From the NCBI GenBank assembly GCA_963773635.1, contig CAVZBW010000005.1, forward strand, positions 1,054,001 through 1,118,000: DNA of 64,000 nucleotides. Reading direction: 5' to 3'. The DNA is from CAVZBW01 sp963773635 (lineage in GTDB: Bacteria; Actinomycetota; Acidimicrobiia; Acidimicrobiales; RAAP-2). The notes under the pieces are model-generated. The model made no database searches. It was not told the origin of the DNA and saw only the letters and a program-made list of their open reading frames with translations. Of this stretch, positions 32,909 to 42,694 are shown one piece after another. Within the stretch, counting starts at the first letter, position 1. The number at the start of each line of letters is the position of its first letter. The position numbers were made by a program, and so were the translations under genes.

Positions 32909-35165
32909 GTGCACCGCCCCAGTGCATCCGGCGTGTTCGCGACCGTGGGCCGCCTGTCCGTGCGGTATCGATGGCCGGTGGTCGGGTTCTGGGTCGTGGT
33001 CGTGGTCGTCTGCTCGGCGCTCCTGCCTTCCCTCGGCAGCGTCGTCAAGAACAACAACACCGCCTTCCTGCCGCCGAGCTCACCGAGCCTCGAGGCTCAG
33101 GCCCTGGCGGCGCCCCTGCTCGGCGGAAGCCAGGCCAGCGGGGTGCTCGTGGCGAGCACCACCGGAGGGCGGCTGACCGAAACGGACCAGTCGGCCTTCG
33201 CTCGCATCGAGGCCGCCACGCGACGCCTGCGCTCGGTCGTGGCCGTACGCGACGGACCGATCTCGGCGGACGGACAGGCGAGGACCGCGCAGATCGTCTT
33301 CGAGGCGTCGTCCGCCGGCGGCGGGCCCTCCGCGACCTCGGCCGTCGGCAAGGCACGGGCCATCGCCGCCCATCTGGCGCCCGCCGGCCTCCAGGTCAAC
33401 GTCTCGGGAACGGTCCCCGAGCTCATAGACCAACAGCAGGCGGGCAGTCGCACGGTGAGCCACGTCCAGGTGCTCTCCGTCGTGTTCATCCTCTTGTTGC
33501 TGCTCCTGGCGTTCCGCTCGACCTTGGCGCCGTTCGTCACGCTGGCGCCCGCCGCCTTGGCCCTGGCCGTCGCGAGCCCGATCATCGCCGAGTCCACCAA
33601 GGCCGGCGTGCAGATCTCGTCGCTCTTGCAGCTCCTGCTGACCGCCTTGGTCCTCGGCGCCGGTACCGACTACGGGCTGTTCCTCATCTTCCGGTACCGG
33701 GAGAACCTCGGGCGAGGATTGGCCCCCCGAGAGGCCATCGTCGCCTCCGTCGAGCGCGTCGGAGAGTCGGTGACGTTCTCCGCACTGACGGTGATCGCGG
33801 CGCTGCTGACCCTGCTGCTCGCGTCCTTCGGCCTGTACCGCGGAGTCGGCCCCGGGTTGGCGATCGGCATCGGGGTGGTCCTCCTCGTCGAGCTCACCTT
33901 CTTTCCCGCCGTGCTGGCCATCCTCGGCCGGGCGGTCTGGTGGCCGTCCATGCCCCGTCCCGGCACGGTTCGACCCGGGCGCTGGGGGGTGGTCGCGGCG
34001 CGCGTGGTACGGCGACCGCTGGTCGCCGTGGGGCTCGGAACCTTGTTCCTCGGCGGGCTGGCCGCCGGCCTCGCCGCCTACGCGCCGTCGGGCTTCAACC
34101 CCGGCGGAGCCATCGCCGGTTCCGACTCGGCCGCGGGGCTCGACGCCCTGGAATCCCATTTCGGCCCCTCCGCGCTCGGCGTCACCGACGTCGTCTTTCG
34201 CCTCCGCACCTCGGTCTTCGTCGAGCCGCAACTCCTGGCCTCCGGGGAGGAGGGACTGGAGACCTCCCGTCGGTTCTCCTCGATCGGCGACGCGCTCAAA
34301 CGCGAGCGGAGTCAGGATCTCCCCTTCGGATCTCGCCGTGGCCTTCCAACGCCTGGGACCTCCCGAGGAGCTGCCCGCGGTCCCTCCGCCCGGGCTCCGA
34401 GTCACCCCCGCCCTCTACGACGCCTACCGGTCCACGGCCCAGTACGTCACCCCGGACGGTCGCACCGTCCTCTACAAGACCTCGCTGCGGGCCGGCGGTC
34501 CGGGCACCACGGCCGCCCTCCAGTCCATCCCGGCCATCCGGCGCGACGTGACTCGCGTCGGTTCGGTGATCGGCGCGACGCGGAGCGGCGTGGCGGGCCA
34601 GGCGTCCGGCGCGGCGGACGTGAGCGAGCTCTCCGGTGCGGACATCGTGCACATTGCTCCCGTGGTGCTCGCCATCCTGGCGGCGATCCTGGCCGTCGTC
34701 CTCCGCAGTCTCGTGGCGCCCGTCTACCTGGTGCTGAGCGTCGCGCTGTCGTACCTCGCCTCGCTCGGACTGGCCGTGCTCCTCTTTGTGGTCCTGGGAG
34801 GTGAGCTGGGCATCAATTTCACGCTGCCGTTTTTCCTGTTCGTCTTCATCATGGCGCTCGGTGAGGACTACAACATCTTGGTCATGACCCGGATCCGTGA
34901 GGAGGCCCAGCACTTGCCGCTGCGTGAAGCGATCACCGTGGCGGTCGGCCAGACCGGCACGACGGTGACGTCGGCCGGCCTGGTGCTCTCCAGCACGTTT
35001 GGCGTCCTTGCGGCGGCCACGTCCGGACAGGTCCGCCAGATCGCCATCGGACTGGCGCTCGGCATCCTCCTCGATACCTTTGTGGTCCGGACGCTGCTCG
35101 TGCCATCGGCCGCCGTCATGCTCGGTCGCTACAACTGGTGGCCATCGCGCCTGGCGCGCCGTTGA
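32909..35165 (+). pseudogene. MMPL-family transporter, frameshifted
   Basis: An RND-superfamily transporter, twelve helices in two halves. The first half has GAGTDYGLFLIFRYRENLG (functional acidic/Tyr motif) and the second half ALGEDYNILVMTRIREEA. The first half reads from GTG 32909; the second resumes in another frame as RISPSDLAVAFQRLGP. One extra base at about 34306-34312 (after KRER) causes the split; removing it gives 751 residues, the usual size. MMPL proteins export lipids or siderophores. All key motifs are intact. Confidence 0.87.
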
Positions 35166-35169
35166 GCGA

Positions 35170-38100
35170 TCAGGCCAGGCGCTTGGCCACCGCGGACTCG
35201 ACCGCGGTGCCCTCGAAGAAGCTCGGGTTACCGCCGGCCCACAGCGAGACGGCGTTGCCAAAGACGAGCTCCTCGAAGTCGGCCTCGCTCAGGAGGCCGT
35301 GCTCGACCAGCTCGTAGGCCTCCGGGACGACGGCACGGACGTCGGGCACATCCCAATGACCGATGTCGGAGGCGAAGAGGGCCCGCAGGCAAGCCTGGTG
35401 GGGGTTGACCCGCCGGTGGAACGCCAGGGTGGTCAGCGGGTCGTCGGCCTCGCACCCGAAGTGGTACTGACGGGTGAACACGTCCACGACGTCATCGGGA
35501 CCCGAGATGCCGCACGACGCGAACTCGTCGAGGCGGGCAGCGTCGGGCTCGGGCTCCGACAGCATGTTGAGGCCGTACTGGAGGCGGTCCAGGTGGCCCC
35601 GCACGGCGTCGCCGGCGAACTGCCCGGCGAGGAGGCGAAGCTGGTCGAGATCGAGGGCCCCGGGGTCGTAGAGGCGGACCGCCTGGGCGTTGCGCTTGGC
35701 CCAGTGTCCGAGGACGTCGGAGAACAGGCTGCAGGCCACGGCCACCCCTCCCTCCTGGAAGGCGAAGCGGAGGTCGGGGAATCGACGGGGCACGCCCCCA
35801 AAGAAGAGGGAGCGCGCCGTGGCCTCCCCGGCGGCCGCGAAGTTGCCGATGTGGTTGTAGGCGTAGTTGGTCGTCGAGACCCGGCTGCCCCAGCCCATCC
35901 CCGATGCGTGGAAGGTGGCGGCGACCCCCAGCCGCCGGCACGCCTCCCACAGGGGGTCGTAGTCGTAGAGGGAGTCGTGGCCGAGGCTGTCGATCCACCG
36001 CCCCGGGCCGCTCTCGGCGCCCGGAAAAGGTCGGGGGATGGCGCCCGACAGCATCACCGCTCGCAGCCCGAGCTCCCCCACCGCGTGCTCCAGCTCCTCG
36101 ACCGCCTCTTCGGGCGTGAAGCAGGGGATGCAGGCGACCGGGGTCATCCGTTCGCGGTGGTCTCGGTACACCTCGGCCAGGTAGCGGTTGAAGGCCCGGG
36201 CCATGACCCGTCGCAGCTCGTCGCCGGGCAGGGCGGTCACCGTGAGGCCCGCCGTCGGGTAGAGCACGGCGAAGTCGATGCCGAGCTGGTCGAGGCGCGC
36301 CTCGAGCAACCTCGGGAACATCGCGGTGGCCCGGTCGAGCGTGTTGCGCGCCGGGAGGCCCCACCAGGGCATCTGGGTCCTGCCCAGGCGACGGCGGGCC
36401 TCGGGCGGGATCTGCCGGAGCAGCTGGCCGCCGTTGACCAGCGTGTCAAACTCCGACGCGAGATCCCGGCCGGCCAGCTCGACGATGTGGTCGCGCACGA
36501 GCGGCAGGAACTCGATCAGGTGCCCGTCGGAGTCGATGATCGGATGGTCGAGGCGACCCCGGATCCGGGCCACCTCGTCGTCGGGCACGAAGGCGGGCCC
36601 GCTCGAACGCGCCCCCCGCACCAGCCGCCCCGGAAGAGCGCCGGTCGGCTCCCCGTCGCGCATCACGATCTGGCCGGCGACGAGGGTGGCCCGGTAGCCC
36701 TCGGCACGCTGGACGAGCCGCTTTCCTCCGGCGGGCAGGTCGAAGAGCATCTCGGGGGCCCGGACCGCGAGGGCCTCGAGGTCGATGAGGTTGACGTCCG
36801 CCCGCCTTCCGGGCTCGAGGACCCCACGATCGCCCAGGCCCACCGCCGCCGCGGTGTCGGCGCACTGGCGCTGCACGATCCACTCGATGGGGAGCCGGTC
36901 GTCGACCGGAGCGTCCCGGCCCCAGTACTGCAGGAGATAGGTGGGGAAGCTGCCGTCGCAGATCATCGTGCAGTGGGCGCCCGCATCCCCGAGTCCCGGC
37001 ACGGTCCGGGGGTGGACGAGCATCTCCCGGGTGGCCTGCATCGAGCGGCCCACGTAGTTCATCACCGGGACGTAGAGGGCCCCCCGGCCGCCGCCCCGGA
37101 GGAGCGCGTCGTAGGCGCCGGCCGCGTCGACCGCTTCGGAGGGGTCCTGGTCGTAGCGGGGAGGATCCCCCAGCGCGAAGGCCAAGGGGAACCTGCTCAG
37201 CACGTCGCCCCCTCGCCTCGCGGCCTCGGCCACCTCCCCGAGCACCGCGGTCCGGACCTCCGGTCGCTCGAGCTCGGTGGCCCGCTCGGCCACCGGCAGG
37301 TGGGCGAGCCGCTGGTAGGTGGCCGAGGGCAGGAGAGGATGGACCCGTCCGTCGAGGGTCAGGATCAGGCCGACCGGGCGGGCCGCCACCTGGCCGCGCA
37401 CCTCCAGGCCGTCGCGCCCGGCCGCCTCGATCAGATCGAGGATGCGCCGGTACTCGCCCTCGTCGAACTCCGGCCGCTGCAGGGTGGTGATGGACAGCGG
37501 TCGCCCGCTCACCTCGGCCATGGAGCGGAGCAAGGCGAACTCCCGGTCCAGATCGACGAAGTCGGCGACCACCTGGAGCACGCCCCGCCCCGTCGCGCCG
37601 ACCGCCCTGGCGATGCCGACCAGCTCGTCGGCGGTCGCCGTCAGGCTCGGCGTCGGTCGCCCGTCTGCCGACCGGTGCGCCACCGTCCTCGAGGTCGAGA
37701 AGCCGAAGGCGCCGGCCTCGACGGCCTCCGCGGCCAGCCTCCCCATCTCCTCGATCTCCCCGGCCGTGGGCCGCGCTTCGTGGTCCGCTCCCCGGTCGCC
37801 CATCACGTACCCGCGCAGCGCCGCGTGGGGGACCTGCGCCGCGACGTCGATCGCGTGCGGCGCCGCCTCGAGGGCGTCGAGGTACTCGGGGAAGGTCTCC
37901 CACTCCCAGCGGATGCCCTCGTGCAGCGCGGTGCCGGGGATGTCCTCCACGCCCTCCATGAGGGCGATGAGCCACTCCCGCTTGTCGGGCTTGACCGGGG
38001 CAAAGCCCACGCCGCAGTTGCCCATCACGACGGTCGTGACACCCTGCCACGACGAGGGCGTGATCAACGGGTCCCAGGTGGCCTGCCCGTCGTAGTGCGT

Positions 38101-38286
38101 GTGGATGTCGACCCAGCCCGGCGCCACCAGGAGCCCGTCGGCGTCGATCTCGTCTTGGCCGGGCGCCGAGAGCGTGCCGACCTCGGTGATGCGCCCGTGG
38201 TCGATCGCCACGTCGGCGCGGCGCAGGGACGCCCCGGTGCCGTCGGCCACCGTCCCGCCCCGGATCACGATCTCGTGGCTCGTCAC
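35170..38286 (-). CDS. Fused D-aminoacylase-like and ACMSD-like amidohydrolase
   Basis: A 1038-residue protein with two amidohydrolase barrels. Residues 1-556 resemble the D-aminoacylase/amidohydrolase-3 family: HTHYDG at 62-67, the metal Cys91 in GNCGVGFAP, GDAGAH at 433-438, and ADVNLIDLEAL. The two middle histidines of classical D-aminoacylases are not obvious. A short linker (about 557-575) joins to an amidohydrolase-2 domain beginning DSDGH at 585-589, of the type found in ACMSD and related decarboxylases; these are usually separate proteins. The GTG start at 38286 is chosen because family similarity begins there. It is the last of three co-directional genes (LLM, IclR, this one). Confidence 0.85.
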   Translation of the reverse strand: MTSHEIVIRGGTVADGTGASLRRADVAIDHGRITEVGTLSAPGQDEIDADGLLVAPGWVDIHTHYDGQATWDPLITPSSWQGVTTVVMGNCGVGFAPVKPDKREWLIALMEGVEDIPGTALHEGIRWEWETFPEYLDALEAAPHAIDVAAQVPHAALRGYVMGDRGADHEARPTAGEIEEMGRLAAEAVEAGAFGFSTSRTVAHRSADGRPTPSLTATADELVGIARAVGATGRGVLQVVADFVDLDREFALLRSMAEVSGRPLSITTLQRPEFDEGEYRRILDLIEAAGRDGLEVRGQVAARPVGLILTLDGRVHPLLPSATYQRLAHLPVAERATELERPEVRTAVLGEVAEAARRGGDVLSRFPLAFALGDPPRYDQDPSEAVDAAGAYDALLRGGGRGALYVPVMNYVGRSMQATREMLVHPRTVPGLGDAGAHCTMICDGSFPTYLLQYWGRDAPVDDRLPIEWIVQRQCADTAAAVGLGDRGVLEPGRRADVNLIDLEALAVRAPEMLFDLPAGGKRLVQRAEGYRATLVAGQIVMRDGEPTGALPGRLVRGARSSGPAFVPDDEVARIRGRLDHPIIDSDGHLIEFLPLVRDHIVELAGRDLASEFDTLVNGGQLLRQIPPEARRRLGRTQMPWWGLPARNTLDRATAMFPRLLEARLDQLGIDFAVLYPTAGLTVTALPGDELRRVMARAFNRYLAEVYRDHRERMTPVACIPCFTPEEAVEELEHAVGELGLRAVMLSGAIPRPFPGAESGPGRWIDSLGHDSLYDYDPLWEACRRLGVAATFHASGMGWGSRVSTTNYAYNHIGNFAAAGEATARSLFFGGVPRRFPDLRFAFQEGGVAVACSLFSDVLGHWAKRNAQAVRLYDPGALDLDQLRLLAGQFAGDAVRGHLDRLQYGLNMLSEPEPDAARLDEFASCGISGPDDVVDVFTRQYHFGCEADDPLTTLAFHRRVNPHQACLRALFASDIGHWDVPDVRAVVPEAYELVEHGLLSEADFEELVFGNAVSLWAGGNPSFFEGTAVESAVAKRLA

Positions 38287-38374
38287 GCTGGTCCCCCCGT
38301 CATGATGGCTCCTCTCGTCGCCCCGTCGGCCCTCAGCTTGGACCCGGGGTCCCACCGGCGGCAAGGCGCAGTAC

Positions 38375-39289
38375 CTACTGCACCCTCTCCGCAAGGAAGT
38401 CGGCGGGCGCGTGACCACCGCTCTTGCGGGTGAGGTGCAGGGCCGACGCCCGGAGGTGCTCGGCCATGGCCTGGATCTCCCCTCCGGCCATCGGCCGGCC
38501 AAAGCCCTGGAGAGTGAGCGCCAGGACCACCTCGCCGTCCGGGCCAAACACGGGGGCCGCCACGTTGCTGATGAGCTGGGCGGCGTCGCTGTCGAGATCG
38601 ACCGCGTCGTAGTCGTGGCGCATGGCGGCGATGAGATCGAGCGCCCTGCCCCGCAACCGGTCGTCCCCGGGCGCGGCCACGAGATCGAGCAGGACCCGCC
38701 CGCTGCGCTCCCGAGCGGCCGACTCGGCACCCACCGAGAACCCGCGACGGCGGACCGTCTCCAACGCCGCCCGGTAGTGGCGGCGATCGAGCTCCTGGGC
38801 GTCGGGGCCGAGCGCGTCCAGCCACCTGGCGACGGGCTCGTCACCCGCCCACGCCAGAAACACGTGCCCGAGGGGCGGGATCATCGGCACCCGCTGGCCG
38901 ACCCGGACGTCGGCCACCTCGCGCCGTGGGCGACCGAGCACGCCGACGATCACGATCTCTCGACCGACGACGACGCTCGCCACGCACTCGACATCGAATT
39001 CCGCGGCCAGGCGACGCATCTCGTCGTCCGCCAGGTCGATGACGGGGTAGCGGGCCAGCGATGCGTGGCCCACGGCCACGAGGGCCGGCCCCAAGGTGTA
39101 CGTCTTGTGGCGGGGATGGCGGTGCACGTACCCGGCGTCGGTCAGTGCGGTGAGCACCGAGAGGCACGACGCCAGGTTGACCCCGATCCCCTTGGACAGC
39201 TCCGACAGGGTGAAGCTCTCGTCGGGATGGGCGGCCAGGTAGTTGAGCACCTGCACGGCCCGGACCGCCGCCAGAGCCGGACGGGTCAT
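38375..39289 (-). CDS. IclR-family transcriptional regulator
   Basis: A 304-residue protein with an N-terminal winged helix (RAVQVLNYLAAHPDESFTLSE; GVNLASCLSVLTALTDAG) and an IclR effector domain. ATG 39289 gives MTRPALAAVRAVQ. IclR proteins control catabolic genes in response to small acids. It lies between the LLM gene and the fused amidohydrolase, both of which it may regulate; a perfect palindrome upstream of the LLM gene is a candidate binding site. Confidence 0.9.
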   Translation of the reverse strand: MTRPALAAVRAVQVLNYLAAHPDESFTLSELSKGIGVNLASCLSVLTALTDAGYVHRHPRHKTYTLGPALVAVGHASLARYPVIDLADDEMRRLAAEFDVECVASVVVGREIVIVGVLGRPRREVADVRVGQRVPMIPPLGHVFLAWAGDEPVARWLDALGPDAQELDRRHYRAALETVRRRGFSVGAESAARERSGRVLLDLVAAPGDDRLRGRALDLIAAMRHDYDAVDLDSDAAQLISNVAAPVFGPDGEVVLALTLQGFGRPMAGGEIQAMAEHLRASALHLTRKSGGHAPADFLAERVQ

Positions 39290-39335
39290 CGCCGGCACCC
39301 GGTTTGCCGCGCCGCACACCTGGCGGCCCGCACGG

Positions 39336-40463
39336 TCAGGATCCCGCGGCCGGCGGCGTGTACTTCTCGAGCTCCGGCAGGACCTCCTTGCCGAGCAGCT
39401 CGATCGTCTTCATCACCGACTCGTGCGAGTGGTGCCCGAACTGGACGTAGCAGATCAGCTGGTCGACGCCGAGGTCGGCGTAGTGCTTCATCTTTTGGTA
39501 GCAGCGCTCCGGATCACCGACGACGAGCATGTCGGCGTCGTGGAAGTGCTGCAGGGGGATCTCCCCCTTCATGAGCGGATTGAGGAGGGGAAAGGCCGAT
39601 TCCTGCTCCTCCTTGCTCAGGTGCGGAAGCTCCCAGTCGAGCGTGAACTGCGCCAGGTTCTGGTACCACCAGGCGACCGAGTCCCACACGCCGTTGGCCT
39701 CGGCCTGCTCGATGGACTCCGCGCAGTGCACCAGCGTGTAGGCGGCCACCTTGTTGGTCGTGACCTGGGTCAGCGGCTTGGGGTCGGCGCTGGCCGCCCG
39801 GTAGTCGCGGATGACCTGGGCCATGGTCTCGAGCGGTTGCATGATCGAGAACGACAGGAGGCCGAGCCCGTTGCGTCCGGCGACGGCGGCCGATCCGGTC
39901 GAGGTGGCCGCCATCCAGCACGGCGGGTGAGGATCCTGGAAGGGCTTGGGGGTCACCATGCGCCGGGGAAAGTGGAAGCGGTCCGAGTCGTACTCGAAGT
40001 ACTCGTCGGCCCACATGCCCACCACGATCTCGATCGCCTCCGCCCAGTCGTCCCGGGACTTGTCCCGGTCGACCCCGAAGGCCGTCTGCTCCATCGGCGT
40101 CGACCGCCCGGTCCCCCACTCGACGCGGCCTCCCGAGAGGATGTCCACCGCGGCCACCTTCTCCGCGATGCGCTGCGGAGGGGTGAAGGCGAAGGGGGTC
40201 AGGGTCACGCCGAAGCCGAGGCGGATCTGCTCGGTCACCTGGGACAGGGCGCCCAGGAGCACCTCGGGCGCGGGACAGTGGGACCGGCCCTCCCGGAAGT
40301 GGTGCTCGACCGCCCAGATGGTGTGGAACCCGAGCGTGTCGGCGAACCGGATCTGCTCGACCGCCTCCCGGTAGGCCCGCTGCTCCGCCTCGCGCTGACC
40401 GTAGGGGTGGGCCCTGCCCCAGGGCTTGGGCGCATCCACCTCGTAGAGCAGGTCCAGCTTCAT
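39336..40463 (-). CDS. LLM-class flavin-dependent oxidoreductase
   Basis: A 375-residue luciferase-like barrel: FHTIWAVEHHFREG near residues 45-58 (the conserved EHHF), GFGVTLTPFAFTPPQRIAEKVAAVDILSGGRVEWGTGRS, and CWMAATS. This subgroup is FMN-dependent and about 370 residues long. In the catabolic block it would be an oxygenase. It is the promoter-proximal gene of a likely LLM-IclR-amidohydrolase operon. Confidence 0.87.
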   Translation of the reverse strand: MKLDLLYEVDAPKPWGRAHPYGQREAEQRAYREAVEQIRFADTLGFHTIWAVEHHFREGRSHCPAPEVLLGALSQVTEQIRLGFGVTLTPFAFTPPQRIAEKVAAVDILSGGRVEWGTGRSTPMEQTAFGVDRDKSRDDWAEAIEIVVGMWADEYFEYDSDRFHFPRRMVTPKPFQDPHPPCWMAATSTGSAAVAGRNGLGLLSFSIMQPLETMAQVIRDYRAASADPKPLTQVTTNKVAAYTLVHCAESIEQAEANGVWDSVAWWYQNLAQFTLDWELPHLSKEEQESAFPLLNPLMKGEIPLQHFHDADMLVVGDPERCYQKMKHYADLGVDQLICYVQFGHHSHESVMKTIELLGKEVLPELEKYTPPAAGS

Positions 40464-40510
40464 GGCATCCCCCTTGCGCCGTCGGGCCGAAGGGACCGCC
40501 CGGCTCAGCT

Positions 40511-40526
40511 ATTCGATATATCGAAT
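40511..40526. promoter_or_regulatory. 16-bp perfect palindrome upstream of the LLM gene
   Basis: ATTCGATATATCGAAT is a perfect palindrome 48 bases upstream of the LLM start, in an AT-rich gap. Position, symmetry and the presence of an IclR gene in the same transcript make it a candidate IclR operator. No other copy was noticed. Confidence 0.6.
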
Positions 40527-40612
40527 CCAACTACGAAATGGCTAAGGAGAGCGTCGCGCTCGTGTTGGCAGAAGTCAATCGGTGGGGCGCATCACGCCAG
40601 GGCCGTGCTCGC

Positions 40613-41107
40613 TCAGGCGAGGGCGGTGTAGGTGATGTCGGTGCGGTCGCGGCGCCCGACCGTGAAGTCGGCGGGAAAGTCCATCTTGGCGGCGGGGTCG
40701 AAGGGGACCGTGTAGGTCCAATCGAAGGCGCAGACGCGCCGGGCGATCCGCCAGCAGCCGTCCCGGCGCTCGAAGCGGTCGACGTAGCGCAGGCCGATGA
40801 CCAGGTCGCTGTCGACGCCGACGTGGTGCGCCACGCAGTAGGTGTCGACCTGCGCCACATCCTCCTCGAGACGGATGAAGGGGTCGGCGACGAAGTGGTG
40901 GGTGGCCTCGAAGTGCGGGAGCACCTCGCAGACCCACCGAGCGAATTCCCTGCCCGAGCCCCGGAAGGCGTTGTGGTCGTCGAAGCCGTCGGGGTGGTAG
41001 CAGGCGGCCATCAGCTCCTCGTCGAGGCGGTCGGTACCCCGGGCGAGCCGCTTGATGACGTCGGTGATCTCCTGGCGCGCCACCAGGTCCTCGAGGGTGA
41101 GGGTCAC
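40613..41107 (-). CDS. SnoaL-like/NTF2-fold protein
   Basis: A 164-residue protein of the SnoaL-like/NTF2 fold: LTLEDLVARQEITDVIKRLARGTDRLDEELM, then ACYHPDGFDDHN (position of the conserved Tyr-His-Asp) and WRIARRVCAFDWTY. Such proteins are cyclases, isomerases or hydratases, or partners of dioxygenases; this one's activity is unknown. GTG 41107 overlaps the stop of the upstream acyl-CoA ligase (GTGA), implying coupled translation. Confidence 0.8.
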   Translation of the reverse strand: MTLTLEDLVARQEITDVIKRLARGTDRLDEELMAACYHPDGFDDHNAFRGSGREFARWVCEVLPHFEATHHFVADPFIRLEEDVAQVDTYCVAHHVGVDSDLVIGLRYVDRFERRDGCWRIARRVCAFDWTYTVPFDPAAKMDFPADFTVGRRDRTDITYTALA

Positions 41108-42648
41108 AGCCGGCGGTCCGCCCAGTAGCGCTCCTTGACCAGGCGCTTGTAGAGCTTGCCGTTTTGATCGCGGGGAAGCTCGTCGACGAAGTCGATCGTC
41201 CGCGGGCACTTGAAGGAGGCCAGGCGCTCCATGCAGTAGCGCTGCAGCGATTCCGCCGTCGCCTCGCCGGCCTGGGCCGGATCGGCCAGCTGCACGACAG
41301 CCTTGACGGCTTCACCCATGTCCGGATCGGGCACGCCGATGACCGCGACATCGAGGACGGCCGGATGGGACAAGAGGACGTTCTCGGTCTCCTGGGGGTA
41401 GACGTTCACCCCACCCGCCACGATCATGTTGGACTGCCGGTCGGTCAGGTACAGGTACCCGTCCTCATCGAGGTAGCCGATATCCCCGAGGGTCCGCCAA
41501 CCCCGGCCATTGCCCACCGACGCGGTCTTCTCCGGGTCGTTGTGGTATTCGAAGGGTGTGCCACCGTCGAAGTAGACGAGACCCTCGCTCCCGGCCGGGA
41601 GCTCCTCGCCGTCGGACCCGACGATGTGGGCCGGCACCATCGGCCGGCCGACGGAGCCCGGGTGGGCCAGCCACTCGTCGGAGGTGATCCAGGCGTGGCC
41701 GATGTCCTCGGTGCCCGAGTAGTACTCGTCGATGATCGGCCCGAGCCAGCCGATCATCTCGTGCTTGACGTCCACCGGACAGGGCGCGGCCGCATGCACC
41801 ACGTTGCGCAGGCTCGAGAGGTCGGCAGTGGCCCGGGCATCCTCGGGGAGTCGAAGGAGTCGGACGAACATGGTCGGCACGACCTCGGTGTGGGTGACCC
41901 CGTAGCGCTCGACGCAGTCGAGGAACTGCTGCGCGTCGAAGCGGGACATGAGCACCACGGTGGCGCCGATGCGGTGCACGTTGAGGCAGGCCACGAGGGG
42001 CGCGGCGTGGTAGATGGGGGCGGGGCAGAGGTAGACGGCACCCTCGCCGATGCCCCGACGCTGGTAGCCGGCCACGTGTGCGGTCGCTCTCGAGCTCGGG
42101 TCGCCCAGCTCGCCGCCCGGCAGGGAACGCCGGATGCCCTTGGGCCGGCCGGTCGTCCCCGACGAGTAGAGCATTTCCTTGCCCTCCGCCTCGTCGGCGA
42201 TGGGGCTCGGCGGCAGGCCGGACACCGCTTCCTCGTAGCGTTCCCACCCGGGGACGGAGCCGCCGGTCGTCACCCGGACGGCGAGCCTCGAGGTGTCCAG
42301 GGCGGCGAGGGTCTCTGGTCGCGCCGCGGAGCCCACCAACGCCTTGGCACCGGAGTCGTCGAGGATGTATTGGATCTCGCCCGGACGCAGGTGGCGGTTG
42401 ATGGCCGTGTAGTAGACACCGGCACGCTGGGCACCCCACGCGAGCACGAGGTACTCCGGCTCGTTCTCCATGAGGAGCGCGATGTGGTCGCCGAGCCCGA
42501 TCCCGCGGCGGCGCAGCAGCTGGGCGAAGCGGTTGGCGGAGGCCTCGAGCTCGGCGTAGGTGACGCCGCGCCCCTCTGGGGACCAGACGATGGCGAGCCG
42601 GTCGGGGTCCTCGAGAGCGAACCGGCGCGGGTGATGAACGAGAGGCAC
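41104..42648 (-). CDS. Acyl-CoA synthetase (AMP-dependent synthetase/ligase)
   Basis: An ANL-superfamily enzyme of 514 residues: YSSGTTGRPKGI (AMP-binding P-loop), TFDR-like region WRTLGDIGYLDEDGYLYLTDRQSNM (A7) and the A10 catalytic lysine in RDQNGKLYKRL. It activates a carboxylic acid to an acyl-CoA. Start GTG 42648. It ends at the beginning of the SnoaL-like gene and follows the class II aldolase gene, so the three are one operon. Substrate unknown. Confidence 0.9.
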   Translation of the reverse strand: MPLVHHPRRFALEDPDRLAIVWSPEGRGVTYAELEASANRFAQLLRRRGIGLGDHIALLMENEPEYLVLAWGAQRAGVYYTAINRHLRPGEIQYILDDSGAKALVGSAARPETLAALDTSRLAVRVTTGGSVPGWERYEEAVSGLPPSPIADEAEGKEMLYSSGTTGRPKGIRRSLPGGELGDPSSRATAHVAGYQRRGIGEGAVYLCPAPIYHAAPLVACLNVHRIGATVVLMSRFDAQQFLDCVERYGVTHTEVVPTMFVRLLRLPEDARATADLSSLRNVVHAAAPCPVDVKHEMIGWLGPIIDEYYSGTEDIGHAWITSDEWLAHPGSVGRPMVPAHIVGSDGEELPAGSEGLVYFDGGTPFEYHNDPEKTASVGNGRGWRTLGDIGYLDEDGYLYLTDRQSNMIVAGGVNVYPQETENVLLSHPAVLDVAVIGVPDPDMGEAVKAVVQLADPAQAGEATAESLQRYCMERLASFKCPRTIDFVDELPRDQNGKLYKRLVKERYWADRRL

Positions 42649-42694
42649 CGGGGATCTGCGGCGGGCTGGCGGGTGGGCGGCGGAGGGGACCCGG

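Noticed and set aside
38340..38352. GGACCCGGGGTCC near the fused amidohydrolase start as a terminator or operator
   Set aside because: Six-base arms with a single central base; too common in high-GC DNA to support.
34999..38433. Very long open frame opposite the fused amidohydrolase
   Set aside because: A shadow created by GC-rich third positions; its composition is charged and without domains, whereas the minus strand encodes two recognisable barrels.
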